A DNA stretch of 64,000 bases, taken from NCBI RefSeq assembly GCF_000379665.1, contig NZ_KB903359.1:1207340-1271339 (forward strand), given 5' to 3'. Source of the stretch: Butyricimonas synergistica DSM 23225 (lineage in GTDB: Bacteria; Bacteroidota; Bacteroidia; Bacteroidales; Marinifilaceae). The notes below the pieces were generated by a model, which worked only from the letters and a program-made list of their open reading frames with translations, was not told the origin of the DNA and searched no databases. The translations under genes were made by a program, and so were the position numbers. This document shows, piece after piece, positions 45,709 through 54,504 of this stretch. Position 1 is the first letter of the stretch. Each line of letters begins with the position of its first letter.

Positions 45709-47177
45709 AACCTATTTATTTTCAAAATATAATTTTTATAACACCAATATATATTTATTGCCAAACAAACAATACAAATAACAAATTTCACGATAAACGA
45801 TAAACCACCAAAAGAACACAAAAAAGTAAAAATTAATAAGAAAAAAGAAAGAAAAAAAGAAGGCTCTTTTACTACATGATAAGGCATTATTTTATACCTC
45901 AAATATAAGGGAAGAAATAACAATACTACTAATACATAAGCAATCGTTTGCCCCCACACAAACCCTAACACACCATATTCATAAAAATAAAAAAATAACC
46001 CTACAGAAAGTAAGGTAAAAATCCCATTATCAACTAAATACAACCAAGTCTTTTCTTTTACGGCAACAAAACGAGCAACAGCTTGGCGATACACACCCAA
46101 AAAAACAAAGAAAAACATATAATTAGAAATCTGACGAATATTTTCTATGTTATATGATGCTCCATATACCCAATTAACAATTTCAGGAAAAAGAATTAAC
46201 GGAACAGATATTAGTAAAGCCACTTGTAATGGCAATAAAATATTCAGTTTTTCCAACAACAAAATATCAGTTGACTTTCGATACTTAGACATCATACTAA
46301 CAAATGGTATACATACCATAAAAGCAACCCCTATTACAATCAATAAAATCACATTTATGATTGAATAGTATCCCATTTGTACATAGCCATTGGGAACAGA
46401 CACAAGCCTCGTTTCATTATACCACGATAAAGCAGCAGTCAAAAGTCCGGAAGTTATATAAGGTAACACAAATGTCAATACCATTTTACATTCAAGCATA
46501 CACTTGTTCAAAGAAGGTTTTAATTGATACTCTTTTAATACTTTTCTCAACTCGATTCGAGCAAATACACACACAATCACATTATAAAATATATAGGCAA
46601 AAACGGCACCCTTCAAATGATAAAAATAGGTACACACATAATACACGGGAAATGCACAAACGATCTGAAGTAAATTAATTTTACTAATACATTTGTATCG
46701 ATTAAAACCTCGTAAGATTCCAAATTGATTATTATTAATAGAACTAACTAATATTACAATAGATGATGCTTTCAAATATCCAGTTAATTCTGGTTTATTC
46801 AACATTTTTAACGCTATTACATCCGAAAAGCCCCAAGAAAGAATGAATAAAATAATACCGAAAACAAAACTAAACATGTTAAATATCCCTATCAATTTTC
46901 CAACTTTCACATTATCATTTGGGAAATATTTTGCGATATAATTAGTTCCCGCCAATCCTATGCTTGAACCTACAAAATCCGCAAATAGCATGGTTGTACT
47001 ACGAATGATACTAAATTCACCATACAATTTAGCTTGCAAGATTTTTGCAACAAAAATCCATATTAGAAATAATAATATTTTAGAAATAAAAGTTCCTACT
47101 ATCGACCAAAAACTATTTGCGAACAATTCTTTCAACATACCATGATGCTGAATTTTACTTATTATCGCACGTACCAT
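45705..47177 (-). CDS. Polysaccharide flippase (Wzx, MATE/MOP superfamily)
   Basis: A 490-residue protein with about 12-14 membrane segments. The N-terminal FANSFWSIVGTFISKILLFL and LQAKLYGEFSIIRSTTMLFADFVGSSIGLAGTN-like stretches are typical of Wzx. It would flip the lipid-linked repeat unit across the inner membrane. It overlaps the end of the GT4 gene by 23 bp if the ATG at 47177 is used; an internal ATG at 47138 would remove the overlap. Its 3' end overlaps wzy by 4 bp. Confidence 0.87.
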   Translation of the reverse strand: MVRAIISKIQHHGMLKELFANSFWSIVGTFISKILLFLIWIFVAKILQAKLYGEFSIIRSTTMLFADFVGSSIGLAGTNYIAKYFPNDNVKVGKLIGIFNMFSFVFGIILFILSWGFSDVIALKMLNKPELTGYLKASSIVILVSSINNNQFGILRGFNRYKCISKINLLQIVCAFPVYYVCTYFYHLKGAVFAYIFYNVIVCVFARIELRKVLKEYQLKPSLNKCMLECKMVLTFVLPYITSGLLTAALSWYNETRLVSVPNGYVQMGYYSIINVILLIVIGVAFMVCIPFVSMMSKYRKSTDILLLEKLNILLPLQVALLISVPLILFPEIVNWVYGASYNIENIRQISNYMFFFVFLGVYRQAVARFVAVKEKTWLYLVDNGIFTLLSVGLFFYFYEYGVLGFVWGQTIAYVLVVLLFLPLYLRYKIMPYHVVKEPSFFLSFFLLIFTFLCSFGGLSFIVKFVICIVCLAINIYWCYKNYILKINRL

Positions 47178-48339
47178 AATACAAAACTAAAAAACGATCA
47201 ATTAGATTTCCCCAATCATAATGTTTCATCAAAGCTTCCCGCACACCTTTGGGATCAAAAGAAGTTTCTAAGCATTCTATTATTCTTTGAGCTAAATCAC
47301 TCGGTCGTTCCCTTGTTATATCTATTGGTGCTCCAATATACATATTCAATGTTTGACGAAATTCATTTATCATCGCATAATATCCAATGACAGGAATTCC
47401 TACAGCTAAAGCTTCTGTATAAACAAGTCCAAAACTTTCAAACTTACTTGGAACAACTAACAAATCTGATTGAGTATACATTTTAAGTATATCCTCAAAT
47501 TTTGTACGTCCGAATACTTTATACTCAAAATTCCAGGTATGATCTTGAATATATTTTTGTGCTTCATCATTACATATTATCAATAATCGTACTCTTGTAT
47601 TAAAATAGTCATTATTATCAAGAGCTTCAAGCAAAAAAGACAACCCTTTTGTTGTCAAACTTTCCTTATAACCATTAAATATTATAACTTTCTTATTATC
47701 GGCACTCTTAGAACAGGATTTATATGGATAATTATCAAAAAAAGTCGGATTAGATATCTTTACCAATTTAGTCAAATCTCCTAATTTAGCTTTTTGATGC
47801 TGAATTAAAGCGACATCCGAAATATATATAACATTGGAAGCAACCGCATAATTATCCCGCAATAAAATTGTCAGTTTCTTATCTTCAGGATAATTACCAT
47901 CTAACCAAAAACCATGATCTGTTATAATAATGCTTTTGGAATACTTAAGCCATTTTAAAGCAATTGCAGCAGGATTATACAGCGAATGTATATGAATAAA
48001 ATCCGGTGTATGTTTCTTCAAAAACACAGATAAAGTTGCGTAATAATATGCTATTAACACATTGGTCTTAAAAGAATATCTACGAATAGTATAACCTTTC
48101 ACAAAAAACAACATCAAAAAACCTTTCAATACCGCTTTAATCCATCCTATTTTCAAGGAATTTATGACATCAGGATGCTTTATACCAAAAGGCTTATGAT
48201 AACATATAAAAGTTTGAATTTTCTCTTTATTTAAAGCACTAATTAAACCATCTATATGCGTTGCTATTCCCCCAGCCGCAATTCCTCTATACCTTGCAGG
48301 CAAGGTGCCGATTATTAGTCCGATCTTACTCTTTTTCAT
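47155..48339 (-). CDS. GT4 glycosyltransferase
   Basis: A 394-residue GT-B fold retaining glycosyltransferase. The N-terminal GTLPARYRGIAAGGIATHIDGLISAL is the acceptor-side Gly-rich loop. The C-terminal DLLVVPSKFESFGLVYTEALAVGIPVIGY is the nucleotide-sugar binding E-x7-E signature. It would add a sugar to the growing lipid-linked repeat unit; donor and linkage are unknown. It overlaps the acyltransferase gene upstream by 14 bp. Confidence 0.9.
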   Translation of the reverse strand: MKKSKIGLIIGTLPARYRGIAAGGIATHIDGLISALNKEKIQTFICYHKPFGIKHPDVINSLKIGWIKAVLKGFLMLFFVKGYTIRRYSFKTNVLIAYYYATLSVFLKKHTPDFIHIHSLYNPAAIALKWLKYSKSIIITDHGFWLDGNYPEDKKLTILLRDNYAVASNVIYISDVALIQHQKAKLGDLTKLVKISNPTFFDNYPYKSCSKSADNKKVIIFNGYKESLTTKGLSFLLEALDNNDYFNTRVRLLIICNDEAQKYIQDHTWNFEYKVFGRTKFEDILKMYTQSDLLVVPSKFESFGLVYTEALAVGIPVIGYYAMINEFRQTLNMYIGAPIDITRERPSDLAQRIIECLETSFDPKGVREALMKHYDWGNLIDRFLVLYYGTCDNK

Positions 48340-48919
48340 TTCCTTTCAAAATTCTTTTTGCCACAGATTTACAAGGGACTCCAAATGCTATTGACATAGG
48401 AGGCACATCTTTCGTAACAACAGATCCTGCTCCAATAATAGAGCCATCCCCTATATGCACTCCTTTGGTTACAACCACATTCGCCCCAATCCATACATTA
48501 TTCCCAATATGTACATCTCCTATTATATGCCCACAATCACGTACACTCAACGTTGTATTAATATCATGATCATTAGATACAATATAGCAATTGCCTGCAA
48601 TCATAGTATTCTCTCCAATTACAATATTCCCCACGCCTGCATTAATAATCGTATTATATGAAATTGAAGTTCTTCTCCCAATCTTTAACATACTATTACG
48701 TCCAATAAGCATACAGCAATTATTATGGATATCTACATGATCTGCAATATCAACATTACAATACCATCCTCTAATTTTACAATTTCCCACAACTTTCAAA
48801 CTCCGTCCAATCTTCGCTCCAGAAAGAACATATTTATACCTGACATAACGGCTAGTCAATTGAATTATTCCTCTTCTAAAGAGCAATAACAAAATCGTCA
48901 ATATTTTTCGAACGACCAT
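48326..48919 (-). CDS. Hexapeptide-repeat O-acyltransferase
   Basis: A 197-residue left-handed beta-helix acyltransferase. Hexapeptide repeats run through most of the length. NTMIAGNCYIVSNDHDINT carries the catalytic-type His, and IGNNVWIGANVVVTKGVHIGDGSIIGAGSVVTKDVPP is the CoA-binding end. It resembles sugar O-acetyltransferases such as WcaF/LacA relatives. A strong Shine-Dalgarno AGGAGGT precedes the ATG, unusual in Bacteroidetes. It is the first gene of the AT-rich core; a 216-bp gene-free gap (48920-49135) separates it from wecB. Confidence 0.88.
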   Translation of the reverse strand: MVVRKILTILLLLFRRGIIQLTSRYVRYKYVLSGAKIGRSLKVVGNCKIRGWYCNVDIADHVDIHNNCCMLIGRNSMLKIGRRTSISYNTIINAGVGNIVIGENTMIAGNCYIVSNDHDINTTLSVRDCGHIIGDVHIGNNVWIGANVVVTKGVHIGDGSIIGAGSVVTKDVPPMSIAFGVPCKSVAKRILKGNEKE

Positions 48920-49135
48920 ACCCTATTACCTCCTAGATTTTCTTTCATATTCATAATATAGAATTAAGATTCCACACCATAATCCTTTAATTGGAAAAAT
49001 AAACAATTACTCTTTCATATTTTACACCCTTCACAGAAAATTATGATCCCTCATACATCATGCTGTTCCTGAAAGAATCCTCCACTTAGCTTATTTTCTC
49101 ACACCATTTCCAACAGCATCAAACTCGCTATAAAA

Positions 49136-50287
49136 CTATCCCAACCATTCAACAATTCTCCCGCACGCCTTCCCATCCCCGTAAGGATTTACCGCTTTGC
49201 TCATCTTCTCGTAATACTCCTCGTCCTCCAGCAAGGTCGAAACCTCTCCCACGATCTTCCCGAAATCCGTGCCCACGAGTTTCACCGTCCCGGCTTCCAA
49301 GGCTTCCGGGCGTTCTGTCGTATCACGCATCACGAGTACGGGTTTGCCCAAACCGGGTGCCTCCTCTTGAATACCTCCACTATCCGTCAATACAATCGTG
49401 GACTTCTCCATCAGATACACGAATGACAGGTACTCCAACGGCTCGATGAAAAACATATTGGAAGCGACATCTTCCCCGAATACCTCCCGGATAGGCTTCC
49501 GCACGTTCGGGTTCAAGTGCATCGGGTACACGAAATCCACTCCCGGATACTTTTCCTTCAACGTTTTTATAGCCAAACATATATGGATAAATCCTTGCCC
49601 GAAATTTTCTCTCCGGTGTCCCGTGATAAGCACTAATTTCCGACCATCACCTTTCAAACGCTCCACGTCATACCCCGCTTTTCGTAACTCTTCACGCAAA
49701 GAAAGATCTAAACGCCCGTCATGCTTCATCTTATCCACCACCATGTACAAAGCATCAATCACCGTATTTCCGGTCACGGCAATTGCCTTCGGGTGAATCC
49801 CCTCTGCCAATAAATTCTGCCGACTTAAAGCCGTGGGGGCAAAATGGTAAGTTGCCACGCGTCCCGTGATTTGCCTGTTCATCTCCTCCGGCCAAGGGCT
49901 ATAAATATTATGAGTTCGCAATCCCGCTTCCACGTGTCCCACGGGTATTTGCTGGTAGAAACTTGCCAAAGCCGCCGCCGTTGATGTCGTCGTGTCCCCG
50001 TGGACAAGCACCACATCCGGCTGCACCTCTTTCAACACATCCCGCATACCCGTCAATACCCGTGCCGTCACGTCATACAGGTCCTGTCCCTGTTTCATGA
50101 TATTCAAGTCATAATCGGGTTCGATTTCAAAAATATGCAATACCTGGTCCAACATCTCCCGATGCTGCCCCGTCACGCACACGACCGTCTGGAACTCCTC
50201 CGGGTGCCGTTGAAATTCTTTCACCAAAGGAGCCATTTTTATCGCCTCGGGACGTGTCCCGAAAACTAACATCACCCTTTTTCTCAT
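49136..50287 (-). CDS. wecB: UDP-N-acetylglucosamine 2-epimerase (non-hydrolysing)
   Basis: A 383-residue enzyme interconverting UDP-GlcNAc and UDP-ManNAc. MLVFGTRPEAIKMAPLV, GQHREMLDQVL, VHGDTTTSTAAALASFY, HVEAGLRT and LTDSGGIQEEAPGLGKPVLVMRDTTERPEA are diagnostic. The ATG at 50287 is chosen because it lies just past the wecC stop codon; an upstream in-frame start would overlap wecC. With wecC it makes UDP-ManNAcA for the polysaccharide. Confidence 0.95.
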   Translation of the reverse strand: MRKRVMLVFGTRPEAIKMAPLVKEFQRHPEEFQTVVCVTGQHREMLDQVLHIFEIEPDYDLNIMKQGQDLYDVTARVLTGMRDVLKEVQPDVVLVHGDTTTSTAAALASFYQQIPVGHVEAGLRTHNIYSPWPEEMNRQITGRVATYHFAPTALSRQNLLAEGIHPKAIAVTGNTVIDALYMVVDKMKHDGRLDLSLREELRKAGYDVERLKGDGRKLVLITGHRRENFGQGFIHICLAIKTLKEKYPGVDFVYPMHLNPNVRKPIREVFGEDVASNMFFIEPLEYLSFVYLMEKSTIVLTDSGGIQEEAPGLGKPVLVMRDTTERPEALEAGTVKLVGTDFGKIVGEVSTLLEDEEYYEKMSKAVNPYGDGKACGRIVEWLG

Positions 50288-50289
50288 CG

Positions 50290-51501
50290 TTACTTCTTGT
50301 ATATCCCGCAAAAATCAAGTATTACTTTTCCGTCCGTCCAAGGCAATTCCTTGAATACATCGTGAGCGACAAGCATCACCACGATATCCGCACGATCGTA
50401 TGCTTCCCGGTACCCAGTCAATTTGAATATTTTATGCTCGCTGACGTTCGGCTCCACGACCAAGATATCCGCATTATTGCATCCCTGCATCACTTTCGTC
50501 GTGATATATTTTGCCGGGGATTCCCGCAAATCATCGATATTCGGCTTGAATGCCAATCCCATCATGGCAACCACGGGCTTACGATGGTGCTTCAATTCAA
50601 ATTTCAACATTTCATTCTGAACCTTCTCCGCGCACCAGAATGCCTTGTAATTATTAATTTCCCGGGCATCGGCAATAATCTTCGACTCCATCGGGAATTC
50701 CGCCGTGATAAAATAAGGATCCACGGCTATGCAATGCCCCCCGACACCACATCCCGGTTGCAGGATGTTCACCCGCGGATGTTTGTTTGCCAAATTTATC
50801 AACTCCCACACGTTGATCCCCGCCTTGTCGCATATCAGGGAAAGCTCGTTAGCAAAAGCGATTTGTACATCCCGGGATGAATTTTCCGTCAATTTACACA
50901 TCTCGGCTGTGCGAGCGTTGGTTCTATGCAACGTACCTTGCACGAACTGAGCGTAAAACTCGATAGCTTTCTCGGTCGAAGCCTCATTCACCCCTCCGAT
51001 CACCCGGTCGTTGTGCACTAACTCGTGAATGACATTCCCGGGCAACACCCGCTCCGGACAATAAGCGATATAGATTTTATCCCGTAATTCCGGGCGTTCC
51101 GTGTAAATCAAATTCATCATTTTTTCGGTAGTGCCAACCGGAGAAGTCGATTCGATCACGTACAAATCGCCCTCTTTCAGCAGTGGCAACACGGCTCGGG
51201 TAGCAGCCTCCACGTAAGAAATATCCGGTTCATGATTGCCTTTAAATGGAGTGGGAACTACCATAAAATAAGCGGCACTTTCTTCCGGGACAAGCGATGC
51301 CTTCAACATCCCGTTTGCAACGACTTCCCCGAGCATCTCTTCCATCCCCGGTTCTATGATATGAAGTTTTCCTTGATTGGTCAATTCGACCACTTTGGGA
51401 TTTATATCAACTCCCGTTATCTGCACACCATGTTTTGCCGCAATAATCGCTGTAGGCAGACCGATATAGCCTAACCCCATAAAACAAGCTTTCATTTTCA
51501 A
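50290..51501 (-). CDS. wecC: UDP-N-acetyl-D-mannosamine dehydrogenase
   Basis: A 403-residue NAD-dependent UDP-sugar dehydrogenase. FMGLGYIGLPTAIIAAKHG is the NAD-binding loop. YVIESTSPVGTTEKM, AYCPERVLPG and LQPGCGVGGHCIAVDPYF (with the catalytic Cys) are family signatures. Among these enzymes the pattern and the adjacent WecB gene favour oxidation of UDP-ManNAc to UDP-ManNAcA over the UDP-glucose reaction. It lies 10 bp after the WecA-like gene. Confidence 0.93.
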   Translation of the reverse strand: MKMKACFMGLGYIGLPTAIIAAKHGVQITGVDINPKVVELTNQGKLHIIEPGMEEMLGEVVANGMLKASLVPEESAAYFMVVPTPFKGNHEPDISYVEAATRAVLPLLKEGDLYVIESTSPVGTTEKMMNLIYTERPELRDKIYIAYCPERVLPGNVIHELVHNDRVIGGVNEASTEKAIEFYAQFVQGTLHRTNARTAEMCKLTENSSRDVQIAFANELSLICDKAGINVWELINLANKHPRVNILQPGCGVGGHCIAVDPYFITAEFPMESKIIADAREINNYKAFWCAEKVQNEMLKFELKHHRKPVVAMMGLAFKPNIDDLRESPAKYITTKVMQGCNNADILVVEPNVSEHKIFKLTGYREAYDRADIVVMLVAHDVFKELPWTDGKVILDFCGIYKK

Positions 51502-51511
51502 AATATATTTA

Positions 51512-52909
51512 TTAGTTTTGCATTAATCTCATCAAATAACTTTCCACCGCCAATGGCAACTGGGAATCAAACCATCGAATCGTGGTCTTCCCGTCATAAA
51601 TGCCGAATTCGGATTCTCCCTCCTTTTCCAAAACAATAAGCCCCTCCTCCACGAAATCAAAGAGAATGGAATCCACCCGCAATCTTTCCGCCCCGGATTT
51701 TTCTTTTATCTCATCGATCGTAACCACCTTACCCGCTTTCTTCTCCAAGAAGAATTTCACCTTCAACGCGTCCCGTTCCTTGCAATTGCGACACCCCGCT
51801 TCAACAAGCTGCTGCTCCAAACGAGCCGCTTCATCCAGCTTTTTCTTGATCCTGGCACTCAACCACAAGTGAAAAAGCGTCCACAGGACGACATCCAACA
51901 CGATAAGCACGTTGATATTTATATACAGACACAACGCGATATTCAGCATAATAAACACCGAAGCCAAACCCAAAATCGTGAACATAGCCACCCGGTGAGA
52001 GTAACCTAACGCGAGGAATTTATGATGGATATGATTCTTATCCGGCAAGAATAACGGTTTTCCCGCACGGTAACGATGAAGTACCACCCGAACAACATCC
52101 AAACAAGGTACCAATAGTACCGAAAAAGCCACCACGATAAACGGGTAAGCCAACTCGGTCTCCTCATTTTGAAGCAGGCAAGCGAACTTTACCGCCAACA
52201 CACTCAAGATCAAACCAATCACCAAAGCCCCCGTGTCACCCATAAATATCTTGTACCTCTTTTGGGCAATCCCGAACACATTATAATAAAAGAAGGGAAT
52301 TAACGCCCCTAACGTGGTAAAAGCCAACAACGCGCTTGTCTCTTGCCCCTCGTGAAGGAACAAAGCCCCCAAAAACAGCAACGCTACACCACTCAGCCCG
52401 GAAGCCAAACCGTCGATCCCGTCTATCAGATTCACGGCGTTAATAACAAACACGATTAAAAAGACCGTCAAAGGAACACCCAACCAGGCGGGAATTTCCC
52501 ACACGCCGCAAATACCATACAAATTGTTCACCCACGTACCGGAGAGAGTGATCAACCCGGCTGCAATGATCTGGAACACGAATTTAAATCGCCAACTGAC
52601 TCCCACGACATCGTCCGCAATTCCTATCAAGTACAACAAGATACATGCGCACATCACCATAATAAAACTGGCAGTCATAAAATATTCCATCACATTCGCA
52701 TCAAACCGGGAAAAAATGGAAACCGTAACCCCTATCGCGAAAAAGATTGCCGGAAAAAACGCCACTCCTCCCAAACGGGAAGAAACACAAGTATGCACTT
52801 TTCTGGCATTAGGCTGATCTATCAAATGCTTCCGGATAGATATAAGCAATATCTTAGGTATAAGATACGCCGTTGCCAACAAACTAATAAAAAAAGAAGA
52901 AAAAAACAT
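51512..52909 (-). CDS. WecA-like undecaprenyl-phosphate sugar-1-P transferase with C-terminal extension
   Basis: A 465-residue integral membrane enzyme of the MraY/WecA family. It starts the polysaccharide by putting a sugar phosphate (probably GlcNAc-1-P) on undecaprenyl phosphate. ARKVHTCVSSRLGGVAFFP, IGIADDVVGVSWRFK, NAVNLIDGIDGLASGLSG, MGDTGALVIGL and DKNHIHHKFLALGYSHR are WecA-type motifs. About 100 cytoplasmic residues follow the last membrane segment (around 365-465). They look like a short coiled coil plus a winged-helix-like fold (TIDEIKEKSGAERLRVDSIL). That tail is absent from ordinary WecA proteins. Confidence 0.9.
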   Translation of the reverse strand: MFFSSFFISLLATAYLIPKILLISIRKHLIDQPNARKVHTCVSSRLGGVAFFPAIFFAIGVTVSIFSRFDANVMEYFMTASFIMVMCACILLYLIGIADDVVGVSWRFKFVFQIIAAGLITLSGTWVNNLYGICGVWEIPAWLGVPLTVFLIVFVINAVNLIDGIDGLASGLSGVALLFLGALFLHEGQETSALLAFTTLGALIPFFYYNVFGIAQKRYKIFMGDTGALVIGLILSVLAVKFACLLQNEETELAYPFIVVAFSVLLVPCLDVVRVVLHRYRAGKPLFLPDKNHIHHKFLALGYSHRVAMFTILGLASVFIMLNIALCLYININVLIVLDVVLWTLFHLWLSARIKKKLDEAARLEQQLVEAGCRNCKERDALKVKFFLEKKAGKVVTIDEIKEKSGAERLRVDSILFDFVEEGLIVLEKEGESEFGIYDGKTTIRWFDSQLPLAVESYLMRLMQN

Positions 52910-52919
52910 ACAACCAAAA

Positions 52920-53678
52920 TTATTCTTTCACAACATAATGTTCGTTACGCGCCACAAACTCCCTCGTTGCCAGAATATTAAAAACCTCCGCCACCAAACT
53001 GAAATCAGCATCTTTGCCCGTTTGCCGGAAACGTTCAATTTTTTCTTCCTCCTGTCGTGCCACACTTACCCGTAAACGAGCCCGATCCTCGTTCAGGCGT
53101 TCTAGTTCCTCTGTCGGCAATTCCATTACCCCGACAACATCACCATACAGGCAGAAAGCATCCCACCACGATAATAAAACCTCTTGGTCGCCCCCACGGA
53201 TATATCCCAAAGCCTCCGTGACCAACCTCCCCGCCAATTCCCCGCACATCTTGTCATTCGCGAAATAGTAGCAATTGCATAGCAACCGGCAAATATTCGG
53301 TGTCCGACAAGGCAACACGATTTTGTCACTCCCCCTGGCTGTAAGAATACGGTACGCCGCATCCAACCCATTGTTCAAGTAACTCAAGTCTGAATATAAC
53401 TGGTAAACATCCATCATGTCCGCCGCGTAACCCGCCCGGGAATCGACGGGTAAATCCTCGTTCGCCAATTGCTCCGAATATAGCCGGGCAATTTCCTTCG
53501 CCCGCTCGTGGACATCATACGGGTTACCGAAATCACTCTCCAACCACGGGTACACCCGTACCATGGAATACACGGTCAAATAACCGTGCAATAAACCAGA
53601 CAACATTTCCGGGGGATACGACCGGATGTCGAGATTGTACAATTGCTTGTACAATTCGTGAAATAAACCTTTATCCAT
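52920..53678 (-). CDS. Unrecognised helical protein between upxY and the WecA-like gene
   Basis: A 252-residue, mostly alpha-helical soluble protein that I do not recognise. It begins MDKGLFHELYKQLYNLDIRSYPPE, has a Cys/Tyr-rich middle (ICRLLCNCYYFANDKMC) and ends with charged helices. In Bacteroides, upxY is usually followed by upxZ, which inhibits the UpxY proteins of other loci. This gene takes that position but is longer, and I see no clear UpxZ motif. It lies 9-10 bp from both neighbours, so it is co-transcribed. A regulatory role is only a positional guess. Confidence 0.6.
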   Translation of the reverse strand: MDKGLFHELYKQLYNLDIRSYPPEMLSGLLHGYLTVYSMVRVYPWLESDFGNPYDVHERAKEIARLYSEQLANEDLPVDSRAGYAADMMDVYQLYSDLSYLNNGLDAAYRILTARGSDKIVLPCRTPNICRLLCNCYYFANDKMCGELAGRLVTEALGYIRGGDQEVLLSWWDAFCLYGDVVGVMELPTEELERLNEDRARLRVSVARQEEEKIERFRQTGKDADFSLVAEVFNILATREFVARNEHYVVKE

Positions 53679-53687
53679 TATTTTGTT

Positions 53688-54209
53688 TTACACTATTCTT
53701 TCCAGGAAAGAGCCCGGAATATAGGAAGTGGCTATCGATGCCACGCCGTCTAAACGAATCACCACTCGTTTGTGCCCCTTCAGACGCACCAATTCTCCTT
53801 CCAAGCCTTGCAGGGGTCCCTTCATAACCCGTACCCGATCGCCTCGTTTAAGGTTTTTATTCAATACCTCTATGCCATTAGGCGAGAAATCCAGCAAAAA
53901 CATGAAATCCTGCATTTGTTTATCGGGAACAACTAAAGAATGGCGTCCTTCTATATCTTTCAAATAAATAATATTCAATGAATAGTCGTTAATCAAAGAA
54001 AAACTCGTTGCCTTATCCGTACGGATAAAAATCATCCCATGAATCAAAAGTACTCGAATCGTTTTGCGACCAAGAGGTGTTTCCCGTACTTGCTCTTCCT
54101 GCGGCAGAAAATTTTCGATCCCCAATTCATCCAGTTTTTTTTGGATCAATAATTCCTGATTCACCCGCGTGTAAGCGACATACCAGTTTAATTTCTTCTC
54201 CTCAATCAT
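53688..54209 (-). CDS. UpxY-type transcription antiterminator (NusG-like)
   Basis: A 173-residue NusG paralogue. The N-terminal NGN domain begins NWYVAYTRVNQELLIQKKLDELGIENFLP. The C-terminal KOW domain contains RGDRVRVMKGPLQGLEGELVRLKG. In Bacteroides, UpxY proteins bind RNA polymerase in the 5' leader of their own capsule operon and prevent premature termination. It is first in the operon and has a leader of about 210 nt, as expected for that mechanism. The ribosome binding site AGGGAG lies 13 nt before the ATG, which is rather long. Confidence 0.92.
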   Translation of the reverse strand: MIEEKKLNWYVAYTRVNQELLIQKKLDELGIENFLPQEEQVRETPLGRKTIRVLLIHGMIFIRTDKATSFSLINDYSLNIIYLKDIEGRHSLVVPDKQMQDFMFLLDFSPNGIEVLNKNLKRGDRVRVMKGPLQGLEGELVRLKGHKRVVIRLDGVASIATSYIPGSFLERIV

Positions 54210-54384
54210 GTAATTGCCGATTCTCCCTGTTTATTAACGATTCTACCGCCACTTAGGCAATACACCATCATGACCCGTCCGAATACGCTTCGCGCACTAA
54301 CCCTACTACCGGTCCCGATTTATTGCCATGTGTTCCACGCACTTCACTTAAACAGTGACATAATAATGCACGAAAACTGTTTCG

Positions 54385-54419
54385 ATAAACGATAATTTTC
54401 GACAAAAACAATCGTTTAT
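54385..54419 (-). promoter_or_regulatory. Hairpin at the start of the capsule operon leader
   Basis: ATAAACGAT (54385-54393) and ATCGTTTAT (54411-54419) form a 9-bp stem with a 17-nt loop right at the predicted 5' end of the transcript. UpxY-type antiterminators act within such leaders, so this hairpin is a candidate pause or recognition element. The leader continues to 54210 without another strong stem that I can see. Confidence 0.4.
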
Positions 54420-54426
54420 TGCGCTG

Positions 54427-54456
54427 CAAATATACATCATTTTTGTTTATCGCAAA
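54427..54456 (-). promoter_or_regulatory. Promoter of the polysaccharide operon
   Basis: The minus strand reads TTTG (plus-strand 54453-54456), 18 bp, then TATATTTG (plus-strand 54427-54434). This is a full match to the Bacteroidetes -33/-7 consensus TTTG-N18-20-TAnnTTTG. Transcription would start near 54420, leaving a 5' leader of about 210 nt before upxY. Confidence 0.75.
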
Positions 54457-54504
54457 TTTTATGAGCATTAATTTTTATTTCTCGAAATTCACGGCAATCC
54501 CATA

